The translations under genes were made by a program, and so were the position numbers. This document shows, piece by piece, positions 1-11,085 of a stretch of DNA of 64,000 nt; the stretch's first letter is position 1; each line of letters opens with the position of its first letter. The stretch is from Hyperoodon ampullatus (taxonomy: Eukaryota > Chordata > Mammalia > Artiodactyla > Ziphiidae). The notes beneath the pieces were generated by a model. That model was given only the letters and a program-made list of their open reading frames with translations, ran no database searches and was not told the DNA's origin. The DNA lies in contig OX457071.1 in NCBI GenBank assembly GCA_949752795.1, positions 75,977,983-76,041,982 on the forward strand. The letters are read 5' to 3'.

Positions 1-3000
1 GTCTCTATCAAAGAACTGCGATAATGTCTAAGAGGGCGCCTTGAAAATTATAAAGAATTGGTAAGCATGATACTTGTAGGAGTGGGTAGAAAATTCAGTT
101 TCATTCATCCCTCTGGCTTACCATTGTTTCAGTTTGTCATCCTTTTCTTCTAGTTTATTTCTTAAAATGTTAGACTGTTGCAGGCAACAATGGTTATTAA
201 GCATATTACTAGTAAAATTTCTTCTTTTTAAAACGTAGATGTTTCATTTTCAAACAGGAGCTATAATGTGTAAAGTCATAGGCTTGGATCTAGGGGTATT
301 GTTCCTGACAAAAGGCACATTGTGGGAAGCACATAGTCCACTTGGAAGAAGCCGGGGGACTAGAGGGATGAGGAGAAATGCACAGGTAGTGAGAACATGA
401 AACTAAATTAAGTGGACATGTCTTTATTTATAGAGACGGCTTTGTGTGGTTACGATGTGTATCTGCCGGTGGTGAGGGGAAGGGTAAGTGCCATGCTACT
501 TGGCAGGGCTGTAGTGCAACCAGCAGTTTATAATTAGAAAGTCCCTGGAGCTCAGAACCATGGCAGTCTTCCACGAGGAACTGCATTGTCAGTGCCTTTA
601 CTTTGAGTACCTTCCCCTACCCCTTCCTTTACCCTTCCTTGCTTTTTCTTTCAGGAGCCCAAAAGTGATGCCAAGATGCAGGTATCACAGGAGCAAGAAG
701 AAAGGTGCTCACCAAGGAGTACTGCACATCTGCTGAGATAAGGGTGAGGAACACGGAGCCTGAGAACGTCTACATATCTTCCCCAACTCCTTCAAAAAGA
801 AATACGGAAGATTCTCAGATGAAAATAGCTTATCTTTGCTTTAGGGAAAAGCCAAAACCCATTAGCTAATCAATACCATTTTACCTTAAGAACATCTGTG
901 GGTTGTTGGATCAGAAGGCGTAACACAAGGAGGCAACACTTTGAGACTGGAGAGTCATACTTTAAGGAACACAAACACAAAACACAGCAACGCTTTCGGA
1001 CATCAGATGATGAGTGGATGCTGAGGGGAAAACAGCCTTTTCACTGGCCAGGCAGAGCTGAACTGGAGTACACGCTTACAGGAAACACAAAGGAAAGACT
1101 TGGAAGAAAGAAAAATATTTTCATGGTTCTCCCAGACAGATATTCCAGGCCAAGTGATAATGGAGACCAAGGATAATAGGTAAATGAGTTAATGTTTTAA
1201 GTTACAACACTTTGCACTGTGATTTTAAGGCTTATTGGGTTTTCCCATATGAAACATATGTTGGCAAAAACAAAGGAAAGCTCTTTAGAGGTAAAAGTGA
1301 ATCAACCATAGATACACTGGTTCTAGTGGGAATTGTGCAGATAACACTTCAAGCCGTGGTTGACAGTCACTCCTTACATTTCTCTATACGGTTTTGGATT
1401 TTGTTTCCTGGTGTGGCTCTTACAATGGACAGTTGACTAGATGTATCCTATTGTCTCCTTCGTAAAATGTATATATTGGTGCCTTTCACTGGCCATATGA
1501 TTATTTAGAAAATATTAAATAACAACTGTGAAGTACTTGGAGTTGTATCAAATAAGCTGAGAGAAGAGAGAGAGAGCTCTCTGCTTTTCCTTTATAAACT
1601 ATGATGATAAAAGATAACATTTGCTCCTTTCCTCAAATTTAGTTGCTCTTTTATGAGAACATATTTTATAAGCGTCAGGGTTTATGCAAAAATATAGTAT
1701 CGGTGTATATTTATAATTACCCCTTAAATTTCTCTGTGCTCTTCTTTTTTCTTAAGCGTATAACAAAATACTCTTTCATTGATTTTTGATGGCTGTATTC
1801 AAATAGTGTGTTCAGTAATTCAAAATTTAGGGCCACAGAGACCAGGTAGGGCTTCACATCTTGTAACCCAATGATGTCAACGAATAAAAAGATTTTTAAA
1901 ATTTGGCTTTCCAAATTTGAAATATTGAAAAAACCCAACATTTGGTTTTTTTCTTTACCTTTTGAAAATTTTTATTCATTAGACAGAGGAAATAAGTGTA
2001 ACTTTTTCAAAAGAACTTAACCTCTTAACAAATCAGGATTCATTTTGTGACTGATTGTCATTCAAATGTGTGGTTCACACAGCTATAGAGACTACTTAAT
2101 GGGTCTGACTTTTATTGACAAATTGGAATATTTGATTATTTCTAATATTATAAGAAGTCACCTGAGATGAATTTTCTCACTATTTCTGATGCTAAATTGT
2201 TTAAGCTTGAAAGAAGAACCCTCATGTAGCATCATATGTATTATATCCCATATTTCTTTGTTTTTTTTCTTTTTTTACCTTCTAAACTGCTTCCATGTAG
2301 TGCTTTTCTGCAGGTAGTTTTGAAATTAGATGTTTTTTTCAAGTTAAAGGTGACCTCATTTTCATTCCACTCATCAGTTGGCTGATTTGTTAGAAATAAT
2401 TTCATTTATAAATTTATTTTAAATAGCAGTGATAACATAGACTCATTGATGCTGACACTAAGTATACATTTTCAACAATCAGGATTGATTTGAAGCGTCT
2501 AACATATAGTGAAAAAAACCAACAGATTAGATGGTCTTTGCAGTCACTAGGTGATAAAGTCTATTTACAGCTAGAACAAAGTGTAAATTAACTTTGAGAA
2601 TATCTTTGCAGAGACTTACATCCTATAGGTTTTGGGTACTTTAGAATTTCCAGAGAACTTATAATTTACTTAAAGTGAAAATGTCAGTGACTCGTTACAG
2701 CAACATTTATGAATACATAGAGCAGAGTATATGGGTTGATAATCAAAGCATCAACCTATAAACACACTTTTATTAAGACACTTAAAAAACCTGTCTTATT
2801 AAGACCATAACTTTGTAAAACTTGATTGTCTGGTCTTTTTGTCCCTGGGGCAAGATAATATGTTTTAAAGCTAAAAAGGATCCAGGGTGGGCTTGATCTC
2901 TGGAGCACTGTATCCCGAGTTCTCAGGGGCATGTGTGGGCCGTGGGCCTTGCTCTGAGCCACTGCATTAACACACAGAGCCTTCCCAGGGAACTGGCTTT

Positions 3001-3430
3001 AGGCAAGTATTTGGGGAAAAGATGTTAGATTATCTATGTGATAAACAATATAAAATGTTTACGCTAAGATAAAAGCAGATATATTATTGACTATACCATC
3101 TGAACATTAAACTAAAAACTGAGTTAGTCTCACTTGTTGAAGGCTGCTTTGGGATTGGTTCCCTTCCATTGCCTTCAGGGGGACTCTGGAGTGTCAGTAT
3201 GTGACAGTGCAAAGAGCAGATTCCAAGATACGGAGGGGTGGACGAGATTTGGGGAAACTGCCCCCTAGGATGCTAAGGAAACAGTTCTAGGTACAGGGTG
3301 CTAAAGAGGTTGGTTCATTTGGGGTTGATTCAGGCTGGTGACAATGTCTAAGAGATCCTGTCTTAGTGTCTCATTTGATGGATGAGAAAACTAAAGTTAT
3401 GTGACTTGTTCAAACTCATAAGGTTGGTTA
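1..3430. other. Gene-free upstream DNA
   Basis: AT-rich sequence with no recognisable gene. The 92-codon ORF at 898-1176 has no similarity I know and no splice context. A weak antisense MIR-like piece lies at about 3350-3425. Confidence 0.6.
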
Positions 3431-3436
3431 AAGAAA

Positions 3437-4000
3437 AAATTATCCTGATACTTGTTAAAATGGTAAGGAGATTTTATTTAGGAATTGACACCGATTGCAA
3501 TTGTGGAGGAGATCTGGCTTAACTCATAATACAGCAAAGACATCTAGGTAGTTATAGCCAGTGAGCCGAGAGAGGGGGCCAGTGGATGGCAAATTAATAA
3601 GAGGAGGTATCCAGGGTGGGGAATTCCAGCTAAACTGGCTTGACAGGATACTTGCTGAAGGCAGGCCAGGGTGATAAGGTATCAAGGGTCGGGAGGAGGA
3701 CTTTGGTTAGCTGTGGGGGTTAATAAGATCTCAAGGTTGAGGAGATTCTTGCTAAACTGACAGCAGGATTCTTGCTAAAACTGGGCTAGGCAGTTCAAAG
3801 ACAGAGCCTGAGGACAAGGCCTAGTTGAAAAGAGGGCTCAGAGGAGCCTTCCAAAGTTTGGCCGAGTGGAGAACCCTTGTCAGGTTCAAGCCCAGCCACA
3901 ACTGGACCAGTGCTGTCTTCCTGCAGAGTCCATCCAAGGTGTTGAGTGTCCATCTAACCAGGGGATGGCAGTGCACCCCTTTCAGTTAGGATCCTCCAGA
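3437..4000 (-). repeat. Possible old LTR, antisense
   Basis: A reverse-strand AATAAA-type element (CTAAATAAAATCTCC, rc of about 3471-3485) is followed by repetitive GGGATTCTTGCTAAACT-like wording (about 3650, 3750 and 3770), suggesting an endogenous-retrovirus LTR. The family was not identified and borders are uncertain. Confidence 0.3.
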
Positions 4001-4005
4001 CAAAC

Positions 4006-4633
4006 TGATACCGATCCAAACTTGGGTCCGCTCGCCCACACGTCGTAAAGCCAGCATACTGACCCCGCAGTTGTGGTGAAGGAAAAGTGCAGCGTTTATT
4101 GCAGGCACCAAGCAGGGAGTCCAGGCAGCTAGTGCTTAAAAGGCCTGAACTCCCCGAAGGCTTTCAGGTAAAGGTTTATAAAGACAGGGGGAGGGAGGGG
4201 GCTTGTGGAGGGCATGATCAGCTCATGGACATTCTTCTGATTGGTTGGTGGTGAAGTGATTGGGAGTCAACATCATCAACCTTCTGGTTCCAACTGGTCT
4301 GGGGTCTCCATGCTTGTGGGCAGCATGCAGTTAACTGGTGGGGATTTCAGTATCTGCAAAACAGCTCAAAGGACATGGCTCAGAATATCATCTGTAGCCC
4401 TGGAGGAGGAGCTAAAGGTCCTTGACTTTGTTTAATGGCTAAACTATTATTATTTTGTCTTGCTTGACTGTTTTCCTTTCTTTCTGCATTTTCTCACTTC
4501 TCTGATTAAATTTACTCTTTGGAACTCGGGGAAGGCCTAGGAGGCTATAGTTTTTCTACAGACAAGAGGCAGGCAGAGGACTTGGTGGGGGTGGTCTGTT
4601 CCGGGAAGACCCCACAGAGTTCTGCTCACTACA
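4006..4633 (-). mobile_element. Solo LTR of an endogenous retrovirus, antisense
   Basis: On the - strand it starts TGTAGTGAGCAGAACTCTG, carries a TATA-like TTTATAAAC (near 4175) and a GCAATAAACGCTGCAC polyadenylation region (near 4090), and ends GGATCGGTATCA. Terminal TG...CA are present. Flanks AAAC (4002-4005) and AAAG (4634-4637) could be a degraded 4-bp duplication. No internal retroviral genes adjoin it, so it is a solo LTR. It resembles artiodactyl ERV LTRs (from memory). Confidence 0.75.
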
Positions 4634-4649
4634 AAAGCTCTGTCCTTAA

Positions 4650-5310
4650 AGTCATTCATTCAACTAACACGTGTTGGGCATTTATTATGCCTGGTCTTTA
4701 GAATATGTAAGGGAATGAAATGGATGTAGATACCGACTTTTGTGACTTTTCCTTTCTAACAGAGGAAGACAGTACACAGTAAACATAATACATAATTAAA
4801 TTATATGGTACCTCATACAATGGAACAAAAGGAACAGTGGGCAGGAAAAGGAGGTGGGAGTCCGATGGGGTGTCGTAGGAACGTGTGTCACAGTTTTAAA
4901 TAGGATGCTCAGGAAAGACCTCTTGGAGATGAAATTTGAGCAAACACTTGAAGGAGGTGAGTGAATTAGTCATAAGCTATTTAGGGGAAGAATGTTCCAG
5001 ACAGGGGAGCACGTGCAGATCCCGTAGGTGGGCGCTGCTTGGCACGTTCCAAGAACAGGGAGGAGACTGGTGTGCTGGCGGGGAGGGACTGAGGGCCGGG
5101 GAGTCAAAGTCATGGTTGAAGAGGAAGCCGTGAAGGAGATGGGAACCCACTGCAGGGGGTGACATGGTCTGACTTACTTTGTAAAAGGGTCCCTCTAGCT
5201 GCTGTGTGGAGGGCAGGGATAGAGGCGGGGAAACCCATTATGGTTTTGCTGTCACAACCCAGGTGAGAGATGATGGCAGTTCTGGCCAGGAGGGCCCTTA
5301 CCTGACGGCT
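4650..5310 (+). repeat. Ancient LINE (L2-like) fragment
   Basis: The wording AAATTTGAGCAAACACTTGA, then GGGGAAGAATGTTCCAGACA, then CATGGTCTGACTTACTTTGT and CAGGTGAGAGATGATGGC is a familiar old interspersed repeat that I assign to L2-class LINEs. It is diverged and carries no ORF. Confidence 0.5.
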
Positions 5311-5384
5311 CTATGCTGGTTCATGTGTCAGTCTGTCCAGGGAGGCTGGGAGAATGTCCTGACAGTGTCGGAATGTCATTTAAG

Positions 5385-6165
5385 ATGAATGTCGACAACC
5401 TGATGAGGATCTTTCCAACAAACATCGGTTCCCTAATTCTCCAGTACCTCCTGGGTGTCCAGCAATTCAAGTTGATTCCAACACTAACTACCCAGAGTTA
5501 GCACAGACCCCATGGTTACAGGCTCAGTCCTGCAGGATCGCCTTCACTTGAGGTTCCAGCAGGGACGGGATCCCCGGGCTACCCCCACTACAAATTCAGG
5601 GATTCCCAGGACCCCTGCCCTCAGGTTCAGTAATTCACTAGACTGACTCAGAACCCAGAAAGCTCTTCACTTATGACTACAGTTTATTATAAAGAATACA
5701 ATTCGGGAACAGCTCATGGCAGAGATGCATAGGTCAAGATTTGGGGGCAGCAGGTGTGCAGAGCTCCTCGGCCTTCTCCAGGTGCACGTCCCATCCCAGC
5801 ACCTCCATGTGCTTACCAGCCTGGAAACTCTGCAGCTTGGTGGTCCTTCCAGAGTTCCCAGCTAAGGGCCATCATGTTGGTGCGATTGATTAAATCATTG
5901 GCCGTTGGTGATTGAAGTCAATCTCTAGTCTGTCTCCCCTCCCTGGAGAGCAGAATGGATCAGAAAGTTCCTACCCTCTAATCGTTGGTTCCTGGGGTGA
6001 CAAACTCCCCTCCTCAACCCCATCTGAGGCTATTTGGGGGCCCTGCCATCAGCATACAGAAAACACTCTTATCACTCAGGAAATTCCGAGAGTTTTAGGA
6101 GCTCTGTGCCAGGACCCAGAGGCAAAGACAAAATATTTATTTCCTACTATCCCATAGTCGAAGTA
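5385..6165 (-). repeat. Probable ERVL/MaLR-type LTR, antisense
   Basis: On the + strand it runs from TGTCGACAACCTGATGAGGA through TTATGACTACAGTTTATTAT (reverse AATAAA) and ATTGATTAAATCATTGGCC to GAGCTCTGTGCCAGGACCC. This layout is known from old mammalian ERVL-type LTRs. No gag-pol frames are seen. Borders are approximate. Confidence 0.5.
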
Positions 6166-7017
6166 ACAGAGATTCAGATGAGAGAGCAGAGTCCAGTCTT
6201 CAGGAGAGCAGGCAGATAAGCTGAGTCCAATTGTATGAAAACTAAGCCCAGTCAGGGAAGAGCAAGTGCACAGTAGAGGGCAAAGCAAACCTGCCAGCCC
6301 TGACTTCTGATGGAGTCATGGATTTGGTGGCGGTAACCCCGGAATAGAGCCAGGGAGGTAGAGTCCAAAGAAAGAACAGTGGATTAGCAGTTATTTCCAC
6401 ACCTCCTAGGTTTCAATAGCTTGTGAGTATAAATAAGGTCAATTAATATTTACACCCATGTCTCCATGGCTCCAGATCTTCACCTGTTGGTAAGACCTTA
6501 ACCTCCATGCTCTTCTTGTTGGCTTAAATTCTTCCCCAGCTACCTCTGGGTGTCCTCAGGGCGGTGACATCTCCTGTGGGGCCAGGAACGAATTTGCTCA
6601 CATTCTTTCCACTTGAGCCTCTTGGTCAAGGGCACTTGTCATGACCCCTGCAGCTCGTGCCTCAGTAAGACTTTATCCCAACAGACCCCTTGGGACCAAA
6701 GTGACGGCCACCTGTGGATGGTAGGTTGGGAAGAGAAATGGCTTCTCCTCAAGCCCGTACTGATTTTGTTTCCTAGGAAAGAGGCAGTGCTGCATGGACT
6801 TATTCCCGTTCAGTATTTCATGGCACTGGTCCTTCACCTTCTGTCCTCATAGGCTCCAAACCGGTCCTTCGTGGCCAGAGAGGGGAGGATGGTTCCCATC
6901 CTGTCCCTTCTGTGTCTTCTCTTTCCCTTAGACACCTACCTCTGCATCCAAACACAACAAAACCAACTCAACAAACACCCTCCCAGCTCCTTTAAGAGAA
7001 AACAAATTGTGTAATGG
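6166..7017. other. Gene-free stretch
   Basis: No gene recognised. It might be internal sequence of the adjacent ERVL-type element, but no protein similarity can be read. Confidence 0.4.
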
Positions 7018-8140
7018 GAAGAGTATAAACTTTTGAGCCAGACATAACTTGGTTTGAATACCATTTACTAGTCATGGAGCCTTGAGTAAATTACTTCTTT
7101 TCATAATATGGGGAAAATAATGCCTATAATAATGTTAGATCAGAGACTGTGAATGTAAGACACTTGTGTAGTACCTGATGTGGAAAAGGGCACCATAGGT
7201 TTGTTTTCCACATCTGTGACTCTATGTCTGTTTTGTAAATAAGTTCATTTGTACCATTTTTTTAGATTCCACATATAAGTGGTATCATATGATATTTGTC
7301 TTTGTCTGACTTACCATATTCATTCAAAAGTGTTTTCCAGCACGTGTGTGAGAGCTTTTGTGCTGCCTACATCCAGCCAGACTATAAAATTGCCATGTGC
7401 TTGAAAATACAAGCTTGTAATTAGCTCTTAGGAGAGATTTTAGGGCACTTTTATCCCTAAAGCATGCTGACTGTGTGAGATTTTTAGAATCTCAAGCAAA
7501 GTGTTTCCCCTTTACTTCAATTCTGGGGAGCAGCATAGAATAAGGAAATTGAATGGAAACCTGGGTTCCAGTCTTGACACTTGGCATTTGCAAGGAAATC
7601 TTAGACAAATTACTTACCATCTCTGGGTCCTGAATCCTGATTTGTAAATGTGGTTGATAATGTCTTCTTTGTAGATTTACCTGGGAATTAAATATGACAG
7701 TGGGTGTGAAAGATTCAGCATGTGGTTGGTGATAAATGAATACAAATGAGTATTGTTCTAATTGGTGGAATATTTTTCCTTAGCGTGAACCCCAAATCTG
7801 TCCATGGAGCCACAGAAATTTTTATACATGAAAACCATTCTCTTATTTGAACAGTATAACATGTACCCTGGAGTCACGTTTTCCCCAGGATAAACATCTC
7901 TATTGGCACCAATAACAACCCCATATGGGGGTATGGACAGGGTATGGGTTTGCACCGAGTGGGGTTAGATCTTGGCCCTGTGTGTGGTCTGGGGAAGTTA
8001 TAACCTTTCTGAATCTCTTTTTTTAAAAAAATCTGTAAAATAGAAATAAAAATGCCTCATAGGATTTTAGTGAAGATTAAATTAGAAGTGTTTGGTGCCC
8101 AGTAAGTGTTTCATTATGGCAGGTGTTATTATTATGTGTG
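7018..8140. repeat. Cluster of MIR fragments and an L1 piece
   Basis: MIR-like segments at about 7018-7185, 7530-7750 and 7965-8140 (sense) show TTGAGCCAGACATAACTTGG or CCTGGGTTCCAGTCTTGACA-type cores. An antisense L1 3' fragment lies at about 7190-7330 (CCACATCTGTGACTCTATGT, ACATATAAGTGGTATCATAT). All are inert relics. Confidence 0.6.
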
Positions 8141-10555
8141 GTTTTGAATTTCTCACCATCCCAATGACTGCTTTAAGTGAACAATGGTCTCTGTGATACG
8201 ATTTCAGAGGCAGTTAGGTGACTCACCTTCCCAAACTCTGAACCTAGTGCCCACACAGCAACAGAAATATCCTTGAGAGAGAGGAATAGGCTGCATTGCC
8301 TTCCTGCTGGAAGAAGCAAGTGGGGATCAGAGGAGACAGTGCCATGGCATCGAGAGGGATACGTCTTGTTGAGAGTTAGCCCGTGTGCCTGGTCTTCTCC
8401 AACGAAGGTTTAAAGAGACAGAAAGAAAAATAAATTCTATTTCTAAACACACACAGACACAGGGAAATGCACCTGAAGGGAATCCCAGGGCCACTTTGGA
8501 GTGGGACTCCTCGTGAGCAGGAGGGATGTGCCTGGCAGGGAAGCAGATCCACGACGGCGTGAAGGATGGAGCTGATGGGAGCTGACCTTGGGTGCGCTTG
8601 GGAGTAAAGACAATGAAGGAGGAAAAGGAAGAACCAGATCTCAGTCCAGACACAGAATCCAGCAGGAGGGCAGTCTCTTTCCTGACGGGGACTTGAGGCT
8701 GCAGTGCTCATCCAAGAAAACCTTTAATGGAAGACAACACCGTGAGGCTCAGGAGCTTTCCTTTATGTTAGCACTTTCCCTTTCATATTGAAATGACGTT
8801 TGTGTATCATTTCCATCTTTGAGCTCCTTATGGGCACTGGGGTCGTTATTAACAGCATTACTGGTCTTTGATTTCTGGGCACCCGGCAGAGTGCCTGAAC
8901 ATAGGATGGGCAGAGGTCACGCTTACTGAAGTCAGCAGAGCTGGGGAAGCCGTAGATAAAAGTGCAGAGTGCATCAGGAGAGGAGGAGAAGTTCAGATCA
9001 AGATGTTGAAGAGGACCCAAGACACCACTGGCCCACTTCACGGTTCTTCTGGCATTGGCCTTGACTGTTCAGGTGCCAGAGCCACAGAGGAGGGCGATGG
9101 GGAGGACGAGGGTGAGAAGAAGAGTGTGGAGGCCGCCCTCTCGTGATGCCTGCCTGGGGGCCGTTTCCATGAGCTGACGCACCCCCAGACAGAGGTGGGA
9201 ACTCTGCTCCTTTATCAGGATGCCAGCACCCAGCGCATCGTGGTTGTCACGCATTTTTATTGTATGAATAAATGCGACCCTCCCAGGTCAGCGACAGCCC
9301 TTTACACCTCCCCGTAACCCTGAGGAAGGGTCGTACAGGTGAGGAAGTGAGCTCGGAGCGGTGACGTCCCTCCCATGGAAAGGCGTGAGAGCGGGGCTGC
9401 AGGGGGGGTCGGGTCTGACCATCAGTTCACCTCCACACAAGGGGTGGAAGATGGAGACAGGTGGAAAGTGAAGAAAAGCAACTTGTGTAAATAAAGGACA
9501 AAACAGAAGGAAAATTATTAACTTCCTAAAAGAAAAGCACAGTATCAATAGCTGGAAGAAACAGAAAAAAGGAAGACGTGTATTAGAGTGTATTATGGTA
9601 TTCGTTGCTCATACCATTTCTGTTTTTTATGTTCAATTTAATCAATTTTATGATGGAGTGTTTTATAGGTTTATGTCGTAAGTTTCCTACCATTGTGTCT
9701 AGGGCCGAGACTCCATTAAAACACTCTAATTATTAGCATGCAGTACATTTATTTTAATGTACATACTGCTATAGTTAGCTCACTCTATCTCCATATTTTC
9801 TATAAAGCATTCCAAGAGAGGATGTTTAATCAAGGTCGTCATAAATGGAAGAGGAATTCAGAAACCACATGTGGTTGTTGTATTATTCCCTGAAATGGCT
9901 AATATGGCTCAAGATGTGTCACCTTTACAATATCTGAGGGCCTGAGTCACTTTTTTCCTTTCTAATGCAAAGTTCTTTCGGATTACCCCATTGCTATATA
10001 TAACCATGACTACACTTAAGGCCCTTCCTGGTTAATTTCGCTTTGGCAAAGCTATCTTTGAATAATCTAGGATTTTTGGCAACCAAACAACTACCTCGCA
10101 TTCACATTAACAATAGATTCAAAAGCATCATGTAAAATCTATATAATCCTATTTTCTCAAAACTTTTACAGCAATTTAGGGAATTCGTAGTCCCTCTTTG
10201 GAAGGAGGAAAGGGAGGAATGTTCATTCAGAAACATGACATCATTTCCCAAAGCATGTTTAATGGAACTAAAAATAAAAGTTAAGGCACCGTCTCCTCTA
10301 TCTCCATTTTCCTTCCTTGTGTAGAAGGGAAGAATAAGTGAGAATCTGAGATGATCATTCAGGCTTCCTGGGCCACCCTTACTCCCATCCTGAATGGGGT
10401 TTAAAGAGCCTTGCTGGATTTCTTTCACCTGTTGGCTAGAAACCATATGCTCCAGTGGATTCTCATTCATTATGTGAAAATGCTGAGTCTAGAACCTCAC
10501 CTTCAAGTTAAATGGATAATACATTAAAAAAAAAAAAAAAAAAAGAAGATGGGAA
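8141..10555. other. Gene-free stretch
   Basis: No gene recognised. ORFs up to 122 codons occur on both strands at 8327-9548 and 10102-10470, but they overlap one another and show no domains. An A-run of about 20 lies at 10524-10543. Confidence 0.55.
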
Positions 10556-10559
10556 AAGC

Positions 10560-11085
10560 TAGCATCTAGGAGCTATGTTAAAAATGGGCATATTTATAAA
10601 ATAAATAAGCCATGGAGATTTAAGGTACAGCATGGTGACTACAGTTAATAATACTATATTGTAGGGGCTTCCCTGGTGGCGCAGTGGTTGAGAGTCTGCC
10701 TGCCGATGCAGGGGACACGGGTTCGTGCCCCGGTCCGGGAAGATCCCACATGCCTCGGAGCGGCTGGGCCCGTAAGCCATGGCTGCTGAGCATGCGCGTC
10801 CGGAGCCTGTGCTCTGCAACGGGAGAGGCCACAACAGTGAGAGGTCTGCGTACCGAAAAAAAAAATATATATATATACTGTATTGTATATTTGAAAGTTG
10901 CTGAGAGTAGATCTTAAAAGTTCTCATCACAAGAAAAAAATTGTAACTGTGTCGTGATAGATGTTAATTAGACTTATTGCAATGATCATTTTGCAATATA
11001 TACAAATAGCCGATCATTATGTTGTACACCTGAAACTAATATTACATTGTCACTTATACCTCAGAGAAACAAACAGAGGCATGGA
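10560..11085 (+). repeat. Old L1 3' end, split by a CHR SINE
   Basis: The halves GGTACAGCATGGTGACTACA (10623 onward) and GTATATTTGAAAGTTGCTGA (10885 onward), then GTAGATCTTAAAAGTTCTCA and ATTATGTTGTACACCTGAAA, form a contiguous L1M-type 3' UTR once the SINE is removed. Confidence 0.7.
10664..10876 (+). mobile_element. CHR-1 type SINE
   Basis: A short CHR copy with its tRNA-like head at the left and an A-rich plus (AT)n tail at the right. It is flanked by an 11-bp duplication with one mismatch (ACTATATTGTA 10653-10663, ACTGTATTGTA 10877-10887). Confidence 0.9.

Noticed and set aside
898..1176. 92-codon ORF upstream of SACS
   Set aside because: No recognisable domain, an ordinary length for chance, and no promoter or splice signals nearby.
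6170..6960. Possible internal retroviral region next to the ERVL-type LTR
   Set aside because: No gag, protease or pol motifs can be read in any frame.
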